Of a stretch of 64,000 nt of DNA, positions 35,168 to 50,516 are shown piece after piece. The DNA is from Mycolicibacterium grossiae (GTDB lineage Bacteria; Actinomycetota; Actinomycetes; Mycobacteriales; Mycobacteriaceae), in NCBI RefSeq assembly GCF_008329645.1, contig NZ_CP043474.1:5208001-5272000 (forward strand). The letters run 5' to 3'. Every line of letters begins with the position of its first letter. The first letter of the stretch is position 1. A model generated the notes under the pieces. That model saw nothing but the letters and a program-made list of their open reading frames with translations, did not search any database and had not been told where the DNA came from. Position numbers and translations under genes: made by a program.

Positions 35168-35664
35168 TGGAGACATTGCAGATGCGGACGGTCGACAGCC
35201 CGGTCGGCCTGCTGACACTGGCCGGCAGCCGCGGACGGTTGCGCCACCTGCGGATGGTGGATCAGACCCACGAACCGAGCCGTGTGGGCTGGGAGGTCGA
35301 CGACGACGCATTCGGCGACGCCGTCGAACAGCTCGCCGCGTACTTCGCCGGCGATCTGGTCGCCTTCGATGTCGACCTCGACCTCGTCGGCACGGAGTTC
35401 CAGCGCCGGGTGTGGCAGGCGCTGCTCACCATCCCGTATGGGGAGACCCGGTCCTACGGCGCGATTGCGACGCAACTCGGGTCACCCGGCGCCTCGCGGG
35501 CCGTCGGGCTTGCCAATGGGCACAATCCGGTCGGGATCATCGTGCCGTGCCACCGGGTGATCGGCGCCAATGGCAATCTGACGGGCTACGGCGGCGGATT
35601 GGCGCGCAAGCGCCACCTGCTCGACATGGAACGGGCGCGACGGACGCCGGCGCTCTTCGACTGA
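35167..35664 (+). CDS. ogt: methylated-DNA--[protein]-cysteine S-methyltransferase
   Basis: A 165-aa suicide enzyme that removes the methyl group from O6-methylguanine. The acceptor Cys is in IIVPCHRVIG (near residue 126), preceded by the HTH segment RVWQALLTIPYGETRSYGAI and Asn hinge LANGHNPVG. The start overlaps the alkA stop by one base. Length equals that of mycobacterial Ogt. Downstream are two copies of an ATGGCCGTCGAAA motif and then the terminator of the opposing rRNA operon. Confidence 0.95.
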   Translation: METLQMRTVDSPVGLLTLAGSRGRLRHLRMVDQTHEPSRVGWEVDDDAFGDAVEQLAAYFAGDLVAFDVDLDLVGTEFQRRVWQALLTIPYGETRSYGAIATQLGSPGASRAVGLANGHNPVGIIVPCHRVIGANGNLTGYGGGLARKRHLLDMERARRTPALFD

Positions 35665-35779
35665 GTATTCGTCACGAACAATGGCGTAGAAATGGCCGTC
35701 GAAAAATGGCCGTCGAAATTGCGCCATGGATGCGTGAATGGCGGTCGCGAGAATGTCGATGAACGACGATTGAGACGTG

Positions 35780-35819
35780 AAAATGCCTGTGGCCCTCGAT
35801 CGACATCGAGGGCCACAGG
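35780..35819 (-). terminator. intrinsic terminator of the rRNA operon
   Basis: A perfect 15-bp stem (35786-35800 with 35805-35819), 4-nt loop, followed on the minus strand by CATTTT. It lies 9 nt past the 5S 3' end. It probably also shields ogt from rRNA readthrough. Confidence 0.85.
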
Positions 35820-35828
35820 ACCAAAGGG

Positions 35829-35943
35829 TGTTCGGCGGTGTCCTACTTTTCCACCCGTGTGGGTAGTATCATCGGCGCTGGCAGGCTTAGCTTCCGGGTT
35901 CGGGATGGGACCGGGCGTTTCCCTGCCGCTATTACCGCCGTAA
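35829..35943 (-). rRNA. rrf: 5S ribosomal RNA
   Basis: On the minus strand it starts TTACGGCGGTAATAGCGGCA and ends GGACACCGCCGAACA. The ends pair over nine bases, the loop A segment with GTCCCATCCCGAACCCGGAA is universal, and the length is 115 nt as in other mycobacteria. It is separated from 23S by about 99 nt containing no gene. Confidence 0.95.
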
Positions 35944-36042
35944 CTCTATTCACTTGGCCCCGGATTATTTTGGTGGTGGGGTGTGGTCGTGTTCGTGGAT
36001 TGTGTGGTTGCGCGTTTGTGGTGTGCACACTCTGTCGATGGG

Positions 36043-41128
<5,086 letters not shown>

Positions 41129-41275
41129 AACCCAGCCACAGCCAGGTGGAATTCGAATCAGAAAAACGATCCAAACAAAAAGACACCAAAACTGGCATCA
41201 ACAACCACACCCCGACAAACGGGAAAAACACGAGGCATGGCCAAACAACAAACAAAAACCACCAAACACACTATT

Positions 41276-41288
41276 GAGTTCTCAAACA
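41276..41288 (-). promoter_or_regulatory. rRNA leader boxA-like antitermination element
   Basis: The minus strand reads TGTTTGAGAACTC, followed by AATAGTGTG, the conserved leader block of mycobacterial rrn operons that includes boxA. It lies about 150 nt upstream of the 16S 5' end. The remaining leader (41129-41275) is A/T-richer, holds no gene and contains the 16S 5' processing stem. Confidence 0.75.
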
Positions 41289-41316
41289 ACACACCCTGTT
41301 TCCAGGCAACCCCGCC

Positions 41317-41346
41317 AGCCTACAACATCCGGTTCAGCGGGGTCAA
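41317..41346 (-). promoter_or_regulatory. rRNA operon promoter (P1-like)
   Basis: On the minus strand a -35 TTGACC (41341-41346) and a -10 TAGGCT (41317-41322) are separated by 18 bp, close to known mycobacterial rrn promoters. Transcription should start near 41309. I saw no second promoter as good in the 130 bp up to the murA stop. Confidence 0.75.
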
Positions 41347-41449
41347 GCCCCGGCTCCGTTCCGGAGAGGTCCGGGCCGCTGGGCTTGAAGAGAACTTTAC
41401 ATGGAAATGTCCAGCACGCCAAAACGCCTGCTAGACGGCAAGATTCGTG

Positions 41450-42703
41450 CTACGGAACGCGCTCGATCTCCGCGCCCAGGGCCACCAGGTTCTCCACGAA
41501 CAACGGGTAGCCGCGATCGATGTGGAAGACGTCGTGCACCTCGGTGTCCCCGTCGGCCACCAGACCGGCCAGCACCAGGCCGGCGCCGGCACGGATGTCC
41601 GACGCCCACACCGGCGCACTCGACAGCTGCGGCAGACCCCGCACCACCGCGTGGTGGCCGTCGGTCCGCGCGTCGGCGCCGAGGCGGATCATCTCCTCGA
41701 CGAACCGGAACCTCGCCTCGAACACGTTCTCGGTGATCATCGACGTCCCGTCGGCGATGCACGCGAGGCCGATGGCCATCGGCTGCAGATCGGTCGGGAA
41801 CCCGGGGAACGGCAGCGTCGCGACGTTCACGGCCTTGGGTCGCTCGTACTGCACGATCCGGAAACCGTCGTCGCTCTGGGTGACGGTGGCGCCGGCGTCG
41901 TGCAGCTTGTGCAACACCAGCTGCAGGTGCTGCGGATCGACGCCGGTCACCGAGATGTCGCCGCGCGTCATGGCCGCGGCGATCCCCCACGTCGCCGCCA
42001 CGATCCGGTCACCGATCACCCGGTGCTCCGTCGGATGCAGCCGGTCCACCCCGGTGATCACCATCGTGTGCGAGCCCGCGCCGGTGATCTGGGCGCCCAT
42101 CTGGTTGAGCATCTCGCACAGGTCGACGACGTCGGGTTCGCGCGCCGCGTTGTGAATGGTCGTGACGCCGTCGGCGAGGACGGCCGCCATCAGGATGTTC
42201 TCGGTCGCCCCCACCGAAGGGAACTCGAGCTGGATCTCCGCGCCATGGAGGCGGTCGGCCTCGGCGACGACGCAGCCGTGCTCGATGTTGCAGGTGGCAC
42301 CGAGCTGGCGGAGGCCCGCCTGGTGCATGTCGAGCGGCCGCGACCCGATCGCGTCGCCACCGGGCAGCGCGACCTTCGCCTTCTTGCAGCGCCCGACCAG
42401 CGGGCCGAGCACGCACACCGACGCGCGGAACTGCCGCACCGCGGCGAAGTCCGCGTCGTACTTCAGTTCGTCCGGCGAGGTGATCGTCACGGTGGAGCCG
42501 TCGAGTTCGACGGTGGCGCCGAGGCCGCGCAGGACCTCCGCCATCAAGGGCACGTCGAGGATGTCGGGGCAGTTCGTGATGGTGCTGACGCCTTCGGCCA
42601 GCAGCGCCGCCGCCATCAGCTTCAGGACGCTGTTCTTCGCACCCCCGACGCTGACTTCGCCCGACAACCGGTGCCCACCGGTCACCACGAATCGCTCGCT
42701 CAC
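41450..42703 (-). CDS. murA: UDP-N-acetylglucosamine 1-carboxyvinyltransferase
   Basis: The 417-aa enzyme makes the first committed step of peptidoglycan synthesis, transferring enolpyruvate from PEP to UDP-GlcNAc. It has the inside-out barrel motifs GGAKNSVLKLMAAALLAEG near 20 and CVLGPLVGRCKKAKVALPGG near 97-116. Residue 117 is Asp (PGGDAIG) where most bacteria have the Cys that fosfomycin alkylates, so the enzyme should be naturally fosfomycin resistant. GTG 42703 follows a TAAACT box by 7 nt. The rrn operon lies just downstream, the classic mycobacterial murA-rrnA order. Confidence 0.97.
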   Translation of the reverse strand: MSERFVVTGGHRLSGEVSVGGAKNSVLKLMAAALLAEGVSTITNCPDILDVPLMAEVLRGLGATVELDGSTVTITSPDELKYDADFAAVRQFRASVCVLGPLVGRCKKAKVALPGGDAIGSRPLDMHQAGLRQLGATCNIEHGCVVAEADRLHGAEIQLEFPSVGATENILMAAVLADGVTTIHNAAREPDVVDLCEMLNQMGAQITGAGSHTMVITGVDRLHPTEHRVIGDRIVAATWGIAAAMTRGDISVTGVDPQHLQLVLHKLHDAGATVTQSDDGFRIVQYERPKAVNVATLPFPGFPTDLQPMAIGLACIADGTSMITENVFEARFRFVEEMIRLGADARTDGHHAVVRGLPQLSSAPVWASDIRAGAGLVLAGLVADGDTEVHDVFHIDRGYPLFVENLVALGAEIERVP

Positions 42704-42710
42704 GCGGGTC

Positions 42711-42716
42711 AGTTTA
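42711..42716 (-). promoter_or_regulatory. putative -10 box of leaderless murA
   Basis: TAAACT on the minus strand ends 7 nt before GTG 42703. Confidence 0.5.
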
Positions 42717-42773
42717 GGCCAGCCGACGTCCCACCGAGGACCACCGGCGACTCCCCGAGGAGGCCGTCGACGG

Positions 42774-42779
42774 TACCGT
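42774..42779 (+). promoter_or_regulatory. putative -10 box of the leaderless adenosyltransferase gene
   Basis: TACCGT ends 6 nt before ATG 42786, the same arrangement as at the epimerase gene. Confidence 0.5.
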
Positions 42780-42785
42780 TCGACC

Positions 42786-43367
42786 ATGGCAGTGCACCTG
42801 ACCCGCATCTACACCCGCACCGGAGACGACGGCACCACCGGACTCAGCGACTTCAGCCGGGTGTCGAAGAACGACGCCCGCCTCGAGGCCTACGCCGACT
42901 GCGACGAAGCCAACGCGGCGATCGGCGTCGCCGTCTCCGTTGGACAGCCCGACGATCGGATCCTGCGGGTGCTGCGCCAGATCCAGAACGATTTGTTCGA
43001 CGCGGGCGCCGATCTCTCCACCCCCGTGGTGGAGAACCCCGAGTACCCGCCGCTGCGGGTGAAACAGGAGTACGTCGACCGCCTCGAGCGCTGGTGCGAC
43101 GAGTTCAACGAGGGCCTGCCGGCGCTCGACTCGTTCATCCTGCCCGGCGGCACCGCCTTGTCGGCCCACCTGCACGTCGCCCGCACCGTCACCCGCCGCG
43201 CCGAGCGCAGCGCCTGGCGAGCGATCGAGCAGCACGGCGACGCGGTCAACGTGCTTCCGGCGAAGTACCTCAATCGGCTGTCGGATCTGCTGTTCATCCT
43301 GTCGCGGGTGGCCAACCCGGACGGCGACGTGCTGTGGCAGCCCGGCGGCCCGTCCAACCCCGACTAG
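42786..43367 (+). CDS. cob(I)alamin adenosyltransferase, PduO type
   Basis: A 193-aa trimeric enzyme that moves the adenosyl group of ATP to cob(I)alamin. The N-terminal ATP-binding motif IYTRTGDDGTTGLSDFSRVS (residues 8-27) is diagnostic, and DLFDAGADLSTP near 75 and the C-terminal helix RAERSAWRAIE, LNRLSDLLFILSRVAN match the family. It would supply adenosylcobalamin to methylmalonyl-CoA mutase. It is divergent from murA, and its stop overlaps the stop of the convergent DUF2550 gene. Confidence 0.94.
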   Translation: MAVHLTRIYTRTGDDGTTGLSDFSRVSKNDARLEAYADCDEANAAIGVAVSVGQPDDRILRVLRQIQNDLFDAGADLSTPVVENPEYPPLRVKQEYVDRLERWCDEFNEGLPALDSFILPGGTALSAHLHVARTVTRRAERSAWRAIEQHGDAVNVLPAKYLNRLSDLLFILSRVANPDGDVLWQPGGPSNPD

Positions 43368-43813
43368 GTGGTCGGCCGCCGGCGCGCCCGCGGTGACGGC
43401 CGCGACTCCAGCCAGGACGTGAAGGCCGTCAGCGCGCCGCGATCCAGCGCGATCTCGTAACCGCGCTGTTTGTCCGGTGCGGTGTCGCGCAACTCGAGGA
43501 CCACGATCTCGCGGGTCATGATGTCGAACTCGTCGCCGCGCGGCGCGCGCCGCGACACCACCTCGAGACCGCGCCGCGGCAGCCTGCGGTCCGGCCACCA
43601 ACGGATGCTGGACAGCCGGTAGAACCCGGCTTCGCCGCCGCGGTACCGCATTACGCCGTGGCGCCAGCCGTGTCCGCCGACGGCGGGCATGTCACGCAAG
43701 ATCGCCGCGGTGCCGCCCACCTGCCGGAGTTTCCACAAGCGGTACGACAGCGCGGCGACTGCCAGGAACAGCACACCGACGAGCGCGACCATGAGGAACA
43801 TGGACGCGCTCAT
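43364..43813 (-). CDS. DUF2550 family membrane-anchored protein
   Basis: A 149-aa protein with one N-terminal transmembrane helix (FLMVALVGVLFLAVAALSYR) and a cytoplasmic basic domain with GWRHGVMRYRGGEAGFYRLS and SIRWWPDRRLPRRGLEVV. It always follows atpC in mycobacteria (Rv1312 by position). Function unknown. Start 43813 lies 6 nt after the atpC stop, so it is likely the last gene of the atp operon. Confidence 0.85.
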   Translation of the reverse strand: MSASMFLMVALVGVLFLAVAALSYRLWKLRQVGGTAAILRDMPAVGGHGWRHGVMRYRGGEAGFYRLSSIRWWPDRRLPRRGLEVVSRRAPRGDEFDIMTREIVVLELRDTAPDKQRGYEIALDRGALTAFTSWLESRPSPRARRRPTT

Positions 43814-43819
43814 CGGCCG

Positions 43820-44185
43820 CTAGTCGAGTTGGCCGAGCGCGCGCAGGCGGGCTCTACCCCACGCTGCAGTGCGCTCGTCGTCGGACTCGGAGTCCTGCTT
43901 GGCCTCGTCGGCGTTGATCTCGTCCTCGAACTGCGCGTTCTCGACCAGGATCCGGACGGCCTCGTCGGTCACCGACAGGAAGCCCCCGTCGACCGCGATC
44001 CGCAGATCGTCCTCGCCCTCGCGCTCGACGCGCACCATCGCGTCGTCGACGAGCTGCGCCACCAACGGGATGTGCCGCGGCAGGATGCCGATCTCGCCGG
44101 CGGTCGTGCGGGTGAAGACGAACGTCGCGTCACCCGACCACAGCTCGCGCTCCACGGCGACGATCTCCACATGGATCTCGGCCAC
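43820..44185 (-). CDS. atpC: ATP synthase epsilon subunit
   Basis: The 121-aa rotor subunit couples F1 and the c-ring and can restrain hydrolysis. The beta-sandwich is complete (LWSGDATFVFTRTTAGEIGI, LPRHIPLVAQLV, DDLRIAVDGGFLSV). The C-terminal helical part is short, as in mycobacteria, ending ARLRALGQLD. It follows atpD by 33 nt. Confidence 0.95.
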   Translation of the reverse strand: MAEIHVEIVAVERELWSGDATFVFTRTTAGEIGILPRHIPLVAQLVDDAMVRVEREGEDDLRIAVDGGFLSVTDEAVRILVENAQFEDEINADEAKQDSESDDERTAAWGRARLRALGQLD

Positions 44186-44218
44186 GTCACACCGCCTTTC
44201 GCGCGTTGATCACCAGGA

Positions 44219-45646
<1,428 letters not shown>

Positions 45647-45692
45647 TCTTCTCTTCGCTTCCTACGGGGCGTGGGTCTGGGTTCGGGGGTCG

Positions 45693-46625
45693 CTATTTCG
45701 CGTCCGCCAACGCGTTGGCGCCGCCGACGATCTCGCTGATTTCCTGGGTGATCTGCGCCTGACGCTCGCGGTTGGCCTCCAGCGTCAACGCCTTGATCAG
45801 GTCGTCGGCGTTGTCGGTCGCGGACTTCATGGCACGACGGCGCGACGCGGATTCCGACGCGGCCGCCTCCAGCAGCGCGGCGTACACCCGGGTGGCGACG
45901 TAGCGCGGGAGCAGTGCGTCGAACAACGCTTCGGCGTTCGGCTCGAACGAGAACAGCGTCTGCGGGCCGTCGTCGTCGGACCGCTCCTCGCCGACGTACT
46001 CGACGACCATCGGCGCAATGCGACGGGCCACCGCCGACTGCGACAGCATCGACCGGAACTCGGTGAAGACGATGTGCAGTTCATCGACGCCGAGGATGCC
46101 GTCGGCGCCGGCGTCGTCACCCTCGTCGTCGGCGCCGGACAGGAACGACGTCACCAACGTCTCGGCGATCTCTCGCGCGTTCTCGTAGGTGGGCCGCTCG
46201 GAGAAGCCGGTCCACGACTCGACCACGTCGCGCTGCCGGAAGCTGAAGTAGCCGAGCGCCTTCCGCCCCACGACGTAGAGCACCGGATCCTTGCCCTCCT
46301 CGCGCAGCAGGGAGAACAGCTCTTCGGACTGCCGCAGCACGTTGGCGTTGTAGGCACCGCACAGACCGCGATCCGACGAGACCACCAGCACGGCAGCGCG
46401 CTTCGGGTTCTCCCGCTGCACCAGCAGCGGGTGATCGAGCGCGCTGGCACCCGCCAGCTCGGTGAGCATGTTGGTGATCTCGGTCGAATAGGGCCGAGCC
46501 GCTTCGACTCGGGCCTGCGCCTTGGCGATTCGCGACGTGGCGATCAGTTCCTGTGCCTTCGTGATCTTCTTGATCGACCCGGCGGAACGGATGCGGCCAC
46601 GCAGCTCGCGCAGTGTTGCAGCCAT
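45693..46625 (-). CDS. atpG: ATP synthase gamma subunit
   Basis: The 310-aa rotor stalk. The N-terminal helix (LRELRGRIRSAGSIKKITKA) and C-terminal helix pair end typically. Residues 164-178 (GADDEGDDAGADGIL) are the acidic loop found only in mycobacterial gamma, which from published work slows ATP hydrolysis. SSDRGLCGAYNANV near 85 is conserved. Located between atpA and atpD. Confidence 0.97.
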   Translation of the reverse strand: MAATLRELRGRIRSAGSIKKITKAQELIATSRIAKAQARVEAARPYSTEITNMLTELAGASALDHPLLVQRENPKRAAVLVVSSDRGLCGAYNANVLRQSEELFSLLREEGKDPVLYVVGRKALGYFSFRQRDVVESWTGFSERPTYENAREIAETLVTSFLSGADDEGDDAGADGILGVDELHIVFTEFRSMLSQSAVARRIAPMVVEYVGEERSDDDGPQTLFSFEPNAEALFDALLPRYVATRVYAALLEAAASESASRRRAMKSATDNADDLIKALTLEANRERQAQITQEISEIVGGANALADAK

Positions 46626-46650
46626 CTAGCTCTCCAGACCCCTTCTGGTC

Positions 46651-48297
46651 CTACTTCTTCGGCGCCGACTTGCGGACCTTGACGGATTCCTTCTCGACGT
46701 CCTCTTCGTCCATCGCCTCGGCCTCCGCCTCGTTCACCACCACCGAGCTGCCATCGCTGGCCGAGAAGCCCTTCTTGAACTCGTTGATGACGTTCGTCAG
46801 CTTCTCCTCGTTGTCCTCGGAGAGCTTCTTGGACTCGCGGATGTCCTTGAGGATCTCGTCGTGGGAGCCACGCACGTGCTCGAGCACCTCCTGCTCGAAG
46901 CGCGAGACGTCCTCGACCGGCACCGAGTCCAGGTGGCCCTTGGTGCCGAGGAAGATCGCGACGACCTGGTCCTCGACCGAGTACGGCGTGTACTGCGGCT
47001 GCTTGAGCAGCTCGACCAGCCGCGCACCGCGGTCCAGCTGGGCCTTCGACGCGGCATCGAGGTCCGAGGCGAACGCGGCGAACGACTCCAGCTCGCGGTA
47101 CTGCGACAGCTCCAGGCGCAGCGAGCCCGCGACCTCCTTCATCGCCTTGATCTGCGCCGCGCCACCCACGCGCGACACCGAGACACCGACGTTGATGGCC
47201 GGCCGGACGCCCTGGTTGAACAGGTCGGACTCCAGGAAGCACTGGCCGTCGGTGATGGAGATGACGTTGGTCGGGATGAACGCCGAGATGTCGTTGGCCT
47301 TGGTCTCGATGATCGGCAGACCCGTCATCGACCCACCGCCCAGCTCGTCGGACAGCTTCGCGCAACGCTCCAGCAGGCGGGAGTGCAGATAGAAGACGTC
47401 ACCGGGGAACGCTTCGCGGCCCGGCGGGCGGCGCAGCAGCAGCGAGATCGCGCGGTAGGCGTCGGCCTGCTTGGACAGGTCGTCGAACACGATCAGGACG
47501 TGCTTGCCGTCGTACATCCAGTGCTGGCCGATGGCCGAACCGGTGTAGGGCGCCAGCCACTTGAAGCCGGCGGCGTCGGAGGCGGGGGCCGCGACGATGG
47601 TCGTGTACTCCATCGCGCCGCCCTCTTCGAGGGCCCGCTTCACCGAGGCGATCGTGGTGCCCTTCTGGCCGATCGCGACGTACACGCAGCGCACCTGCTG
47701 CTTGGGGTCGCCGGTCGCCCAAGCCTCGCGCTGGTTGAGGATGGTGTCCACCGCGACGGCCGTCTTGCCCGTCTTGCGGTCGCCGATGATCAGCTGACGC
47801 TGCCCGCGGCCGATCGGGGTCTGGCTGTCGATGGCCTTGATGCCGGTCTGCAGCGGCTCGCCGACGCCCTGGCGCTGCACCACCGACGGCGCCTGGAGCT
47901 CCAGCGCGCGACGCTGGTCGGACTGGATGTCGCCCTGACCGTCGATCGGCTGACCGAGCGGGTTCACGACGCGGCCCAGGAAGGCGTCGCCGACCGGCAC
48001 GGACAGGACCTCGCCGGTGCGCTTGACCTGCTGGCCCTCTTCGATCTTGCCGAACTCGCCCAGGATCACGGCGCCGACGCTGTGCTCGTCGAGGTTGAGC
48101 GCCACACCGAGCACGCCGCCGGGGAACTCGAGGAGTTCCTGCGTCATGACCGAGGGCAGGCCCTCGACGTGGGCGATGCCGTCTCCGGCGTCGACGACGG
48201 TACCGATCTCTTCGCGCTCGGTGTCGGCGCTGAACGAGGATACGTAGTCCTCCAGGGCGCCTTCGATGTCAGCAGCGGAGATTGTCAACTCTGCCAT
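46651..48297 (-). CDS. atpA: ATP synthase alpha subunit
   Basis: The 548-aa non-catalytic F1 subunit with P-loop GDRKTGKTAVAVDTIL near 170 and the conserved Arg-finger segment in ISVSRVGGAAQIKAMKEV. About 35 extra C-terminal residues (acidic NEAEAEAMDEEDVEKE then basic KVRKSAPKK) form the mycobacterial tail that suppresses ATP hydrolysis. ATG 48297 gives MAELTISAADIEGAL; a longer open frame into the leader is ignored. Confidence 0.97.
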   Translation of the reverse strand: MAELTISAADIEGALEDYVSSFSADTEREEIGTVVDAGDGIAHVEGLPSVMTQELLEFPGGVLGVALNLDEHSVGAVILGEFGKIEEGQQVKRTGEVLSVPVGDAFLGRVVNPLGQPIDGQGDIQSDQRRALELQAPSVVQRQGVGEPLQTGIKAIDSQTPIGRGQRQLIIGDRKTGKTAVAVDTILNQREAWATGDPKQQVRCVYVAIGQKGTTIASVKRALEEGGAMEYTTIVAAPASDAAGFKWLAPYTGSAIGQHWMYDGKHVLIVFDDLSKQADAYRAISLLLRRPPGREAFPGDVFYLHSRLLERCAKLSDELGGGSMTGLPIIETKANDISAFIPTNVISITDGQCFLESDLFNQGVRPAINVGVSVSRVGGAAQIKAMKEVAGSLRLELSQYRELESFAAFASDLDAASKAQLDRGARLVELLKQPQYTPYSVEDQVVAIFLGTKGHLDSVPVEDVSRFEQEVLEHVRGSHDEILKDIRESKKLSEDNEEKLTNVINEFKKGFSASDGSSVVVNEAEAEAMDEEDVEKESVKVRKSAPKK

Positions 48298-48346
48298 GGT
48301 TTCTCGTCTTCCTCGTGTAACGGGTGGTCTGTGCGGTGGAGCCGGG

Positions 48347-49681
48347 TCAGTCCGGCAGCTGGGTACGTGCGGCAGCCAGGCGGGAGGCGATCGAACCGTC
48401 GATGACCTCGTCGCCGACCTCGATCGACAGGCCACCGAGCAGGTCGGGGTCGACGTCGAGTTGCACCGAGACCGACCGGCCGTAGATGCGGGACAGCACC
48501 TCGGTCAGGCGATTGCGCTGCTCGTCGGACAGTTCGGCCGCCGCACCCACGTGCGCCACGACCTCGTCGCGCCGCGCGACGGCGAGTTCGGCCAGGTCGA
48601 CCACGGCCTCGTCGGCACGCTCGCCGCGCAGCAGGCGCACGGTCTGTGCCAGCAGGGCCCTGGTGGTGTCGTTGACGCCGTCACCGCCGAGCACCCGGTT
48701 GAGCAGCTCGATCCGGCCGTCGGCCGGTGCGGTGTAGTCACTGAGCGCCGCGCTCAGCCGGGGCTCGGAGTCGAGCACGCGGCCGAACCGGAACAGCTGT
48801 TCTTCGACGGCGTCCACCTCGTCGGCCACGTCCGCCCGCTTGAGCAGCGCCAGCCGGGCGGTGTGCTCGATCGCACCGACCAGGTCCTCGGCCGCCGACC
48901 AGCGCTGAGACGCCGCGGTGCGCAGCACCCCGATCGTCGTGTCGCCGATCTTGCCGCCGAACAGCCGGTCGACCAGCGCCACCTTGGCGGTCGAGTCGTC
49001 GCTCGGACGGGCGAGGTGCCGGGCCAGCATCGGCTGGTCGTTGAGCACCGTCGTCACCGACGCCAACTCGTCGGCCAGCGTGGTGAGCGCGTCGGCGTCC
49101 AAAGAGCCGACCGCGCCGTCGAATTCATCGGACAGGGTGGCCAGCGACGCGCGGCTGGTCGCCCGCAGGCGGGCCGAGGCGCCGGTCTCGATGGTGACGC
49201 TGGACGGCGCCATCTGGTCGAGTTCGTCGAGGAAGCGGTCGACCGTGGCCGACCGCGCCTGCGGGTCGGACACGTGCGAGCGAACCAGCTCGTCGGCCTT
49301 CCCCACGGCCTCTTCGCCGAGACCACTGCGCAGCTGTCGGATGAGCTGCTGGCGCATCAGCTGAATCTGCTGCGCACCTTGGCTCTTGATGCGCTCGGCC
49401 TCGACGCCTGCCTGCTCCCGAAGCTGAGCGGCGATCCGCTCCGAATCGTGCTTGGCCTCGTCCTTGACCCGCTCGGACTCCGCCTTGGCGTCCTCGAGGG
49501 CCTTCGCGTGCATCGCGTCGGCGTCGGCGAGCTTGCGGCTCGCCTCCTCGCTCTCGGCCAGTGCGGTACGGATGGCCTCCTGCTGCTTGGCCATCAGGTT
49601 GCGCACGGGCGGCACCACGAATCGCACGATGATGAACACGATCACCGCGAAACCGATGAGCTGCCCGATGAATGTCGACAT
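48347..49681 (-). CDS. atpFH: ATP synthase b-delta fusion subunit
   Basis: A 444-aa fusion typical of mycobacteria. The N-terminus has one transmembrane helix (IGQLIGFAVIVFIIVRFVVP) and a long charged helix of b type (residues 30-110). The C-terminal half is delta, capping F1 (SAALSDYTAPADGRIELLNR, then the final DPDLLGGLSIEVGDEVIDGS). It starts immediately after the atpF stop. It provides one of the two peripheral stalk chains plus delta. Confidence 0.96.
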   Translation of the reverse strand: MSTFIGQLIGFAVIVFIIVRFVVPPVRNLMAKQQEAIRTALAESEEASRKLADADAMHAKALEDAKAESERVKDEAKHDSERIAAQLREQAGVEAERIKSQGAQQIQLMRQQLIRQLRSGLGEEAVGKADELVRSHVSDPQARSATVDRFLDELDQMAPSSVTIETGASARLRATSRASLATLSDEFDGAVGSLDADALTTLADELASVTTVLNDQPMLARHLARPSDDSTAKVALVDRLFGGKIGDTTIGVLRTAASQRWSAAEDLVGAIEHTARLALLKRADVADEVDAVEEQLFRFGRVLDSEPRLSAALSDYTAPADGRIELLNRVLGGDGVNDTTRALLAQTVRLLRGERADEAVVDLAELAVARRDEVVAHVGAAAELSDEQRNRLTEVLSRIYGRSVSVQLDVDPDLLGGLSIEVGDEVIDGSIASRLAAARTQLPD

Positions 49682-50185
49682 CTACTGGCTCCCGCCTGAT
49701 TTCACGTCAACGCCGAGGATCCGGCTGGCCAGCCTCGCCGACAGTCCGTCGACCGAGGTCTCGAGTTCGGTCCGCGCCGCCGACCCCTGCTGACCCAACT
49801 GGTCGTCGGCAGCCCGAAGCGTCTCGGCGACTTCGCCGTTGGCCTCGGCGCGCTTGTCGTCGACCACCTTGCGGCCCGCGGTGCGGGCCTCGTCGCGGAT
49901 CGACGACGCTTCACTGCGCGCCCCGGCCATGGTCTTGTCGTAGTCCGCCTGCGCGGCGGCGACCTGCTCGGCCGACTTGCGGTTGTCCGCAGCGGTCTTG
50001 GCCAGCATGGCCTCCCGCTCCGCGAGGACCTTGCTGACCGGCGGCACGACCCACTTCGCGATGACACCGAGCGTGATCAGGAAGATCAGGAGCACGGCGA
50101 AGAAGGTTCCGTTGGGCAGCAGGAAGTTGCTGGTTCCCCCGCCCTCTTCCTCGGCGGCGAGGATCGTTGCGGTCAGTTCACCCAT
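49682..50185 (-). CDS. atpF: ATP synthase b subunit (b')
   Basis: The 167-aa peripheral stalk subunit with a transmembrane helix (FAVLLIFLITLGVIAKWVVP near 30) and a long coiled coil (EREAMLAKTAADNRKSAEQV onward). It is adjacent to the b-delta gene and 9 nt from atpE, consistent with one transcript. Confidence 0.95.
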   Translation of the reverse strand: MGELTATILAAEEEGGGTSNFLLPNGTFFAVLLIFLITLGVIAKWVVPPVSKVLAEREAMLAKTAADNRKSAEQVAAAQADYDKTMAGARSEASSIRDEARTAGRKVVDDKRAEANGEVAETLRAADDQLGQQGSAARTELETSVDGLSARLASRILGVDVKSGGSQ

Positions 50186-50194
50186 GTCGCTGGA

Positions 50195-50440
50195 TTAGCC
50201 GACCGGGGTGGCGAAGACGAACAGCGCCATGAACGCCAGGTTGATGAAGTACGCGGCTTCCACCAGACCGACGGTGATGAAGAACGGGGTGAACAGCCGG
50301 CCCTGCGCCTCGGGCTGACGGGCGATGCCGGAGATCAGGGCGTTACCGGCGATGCCGTCACCGATACCGGCGCCGATGGCGCCACCCGCCATGATGAGTC
50401 CACCGCCGATGAGTGCGCCGGCTGCGATAGTGGGGTCCAT
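50195..50440 (-). CDS. atpE: ATP synthase c subunit
   Basis: The 81-aa rotor ring subunit, two helices joined by the RQPEAQG loop. The proton-carrying Glu is residue 61 (GLVEAAYF). Asp28, Glu61, Ala63 and Ile66, whose changes give bedaquiline resistance, all have the drug-sensitive residue. A TCAAGGAGGATAG ribosome-binding stretch precedes the ATG, the strongest in the operon, as fits the high copy number of c. Confidence 0.97.
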   Translation of the reverse strand: MDPTIAAGALIGGGLIMAGGAIGAGIGDGIAGNALISGIARQPEAQGRLFTPFFITVGLVEAAYFINLAFMALFVFATPVG

Positions 50441-50516
50441 TTCCTATCCTCCTTGATAACTGGTAGCGGTTTCTACCAGGGGTTGTACGTCGGAATCGTC
50501 GTGGTGCACGGGTGTA

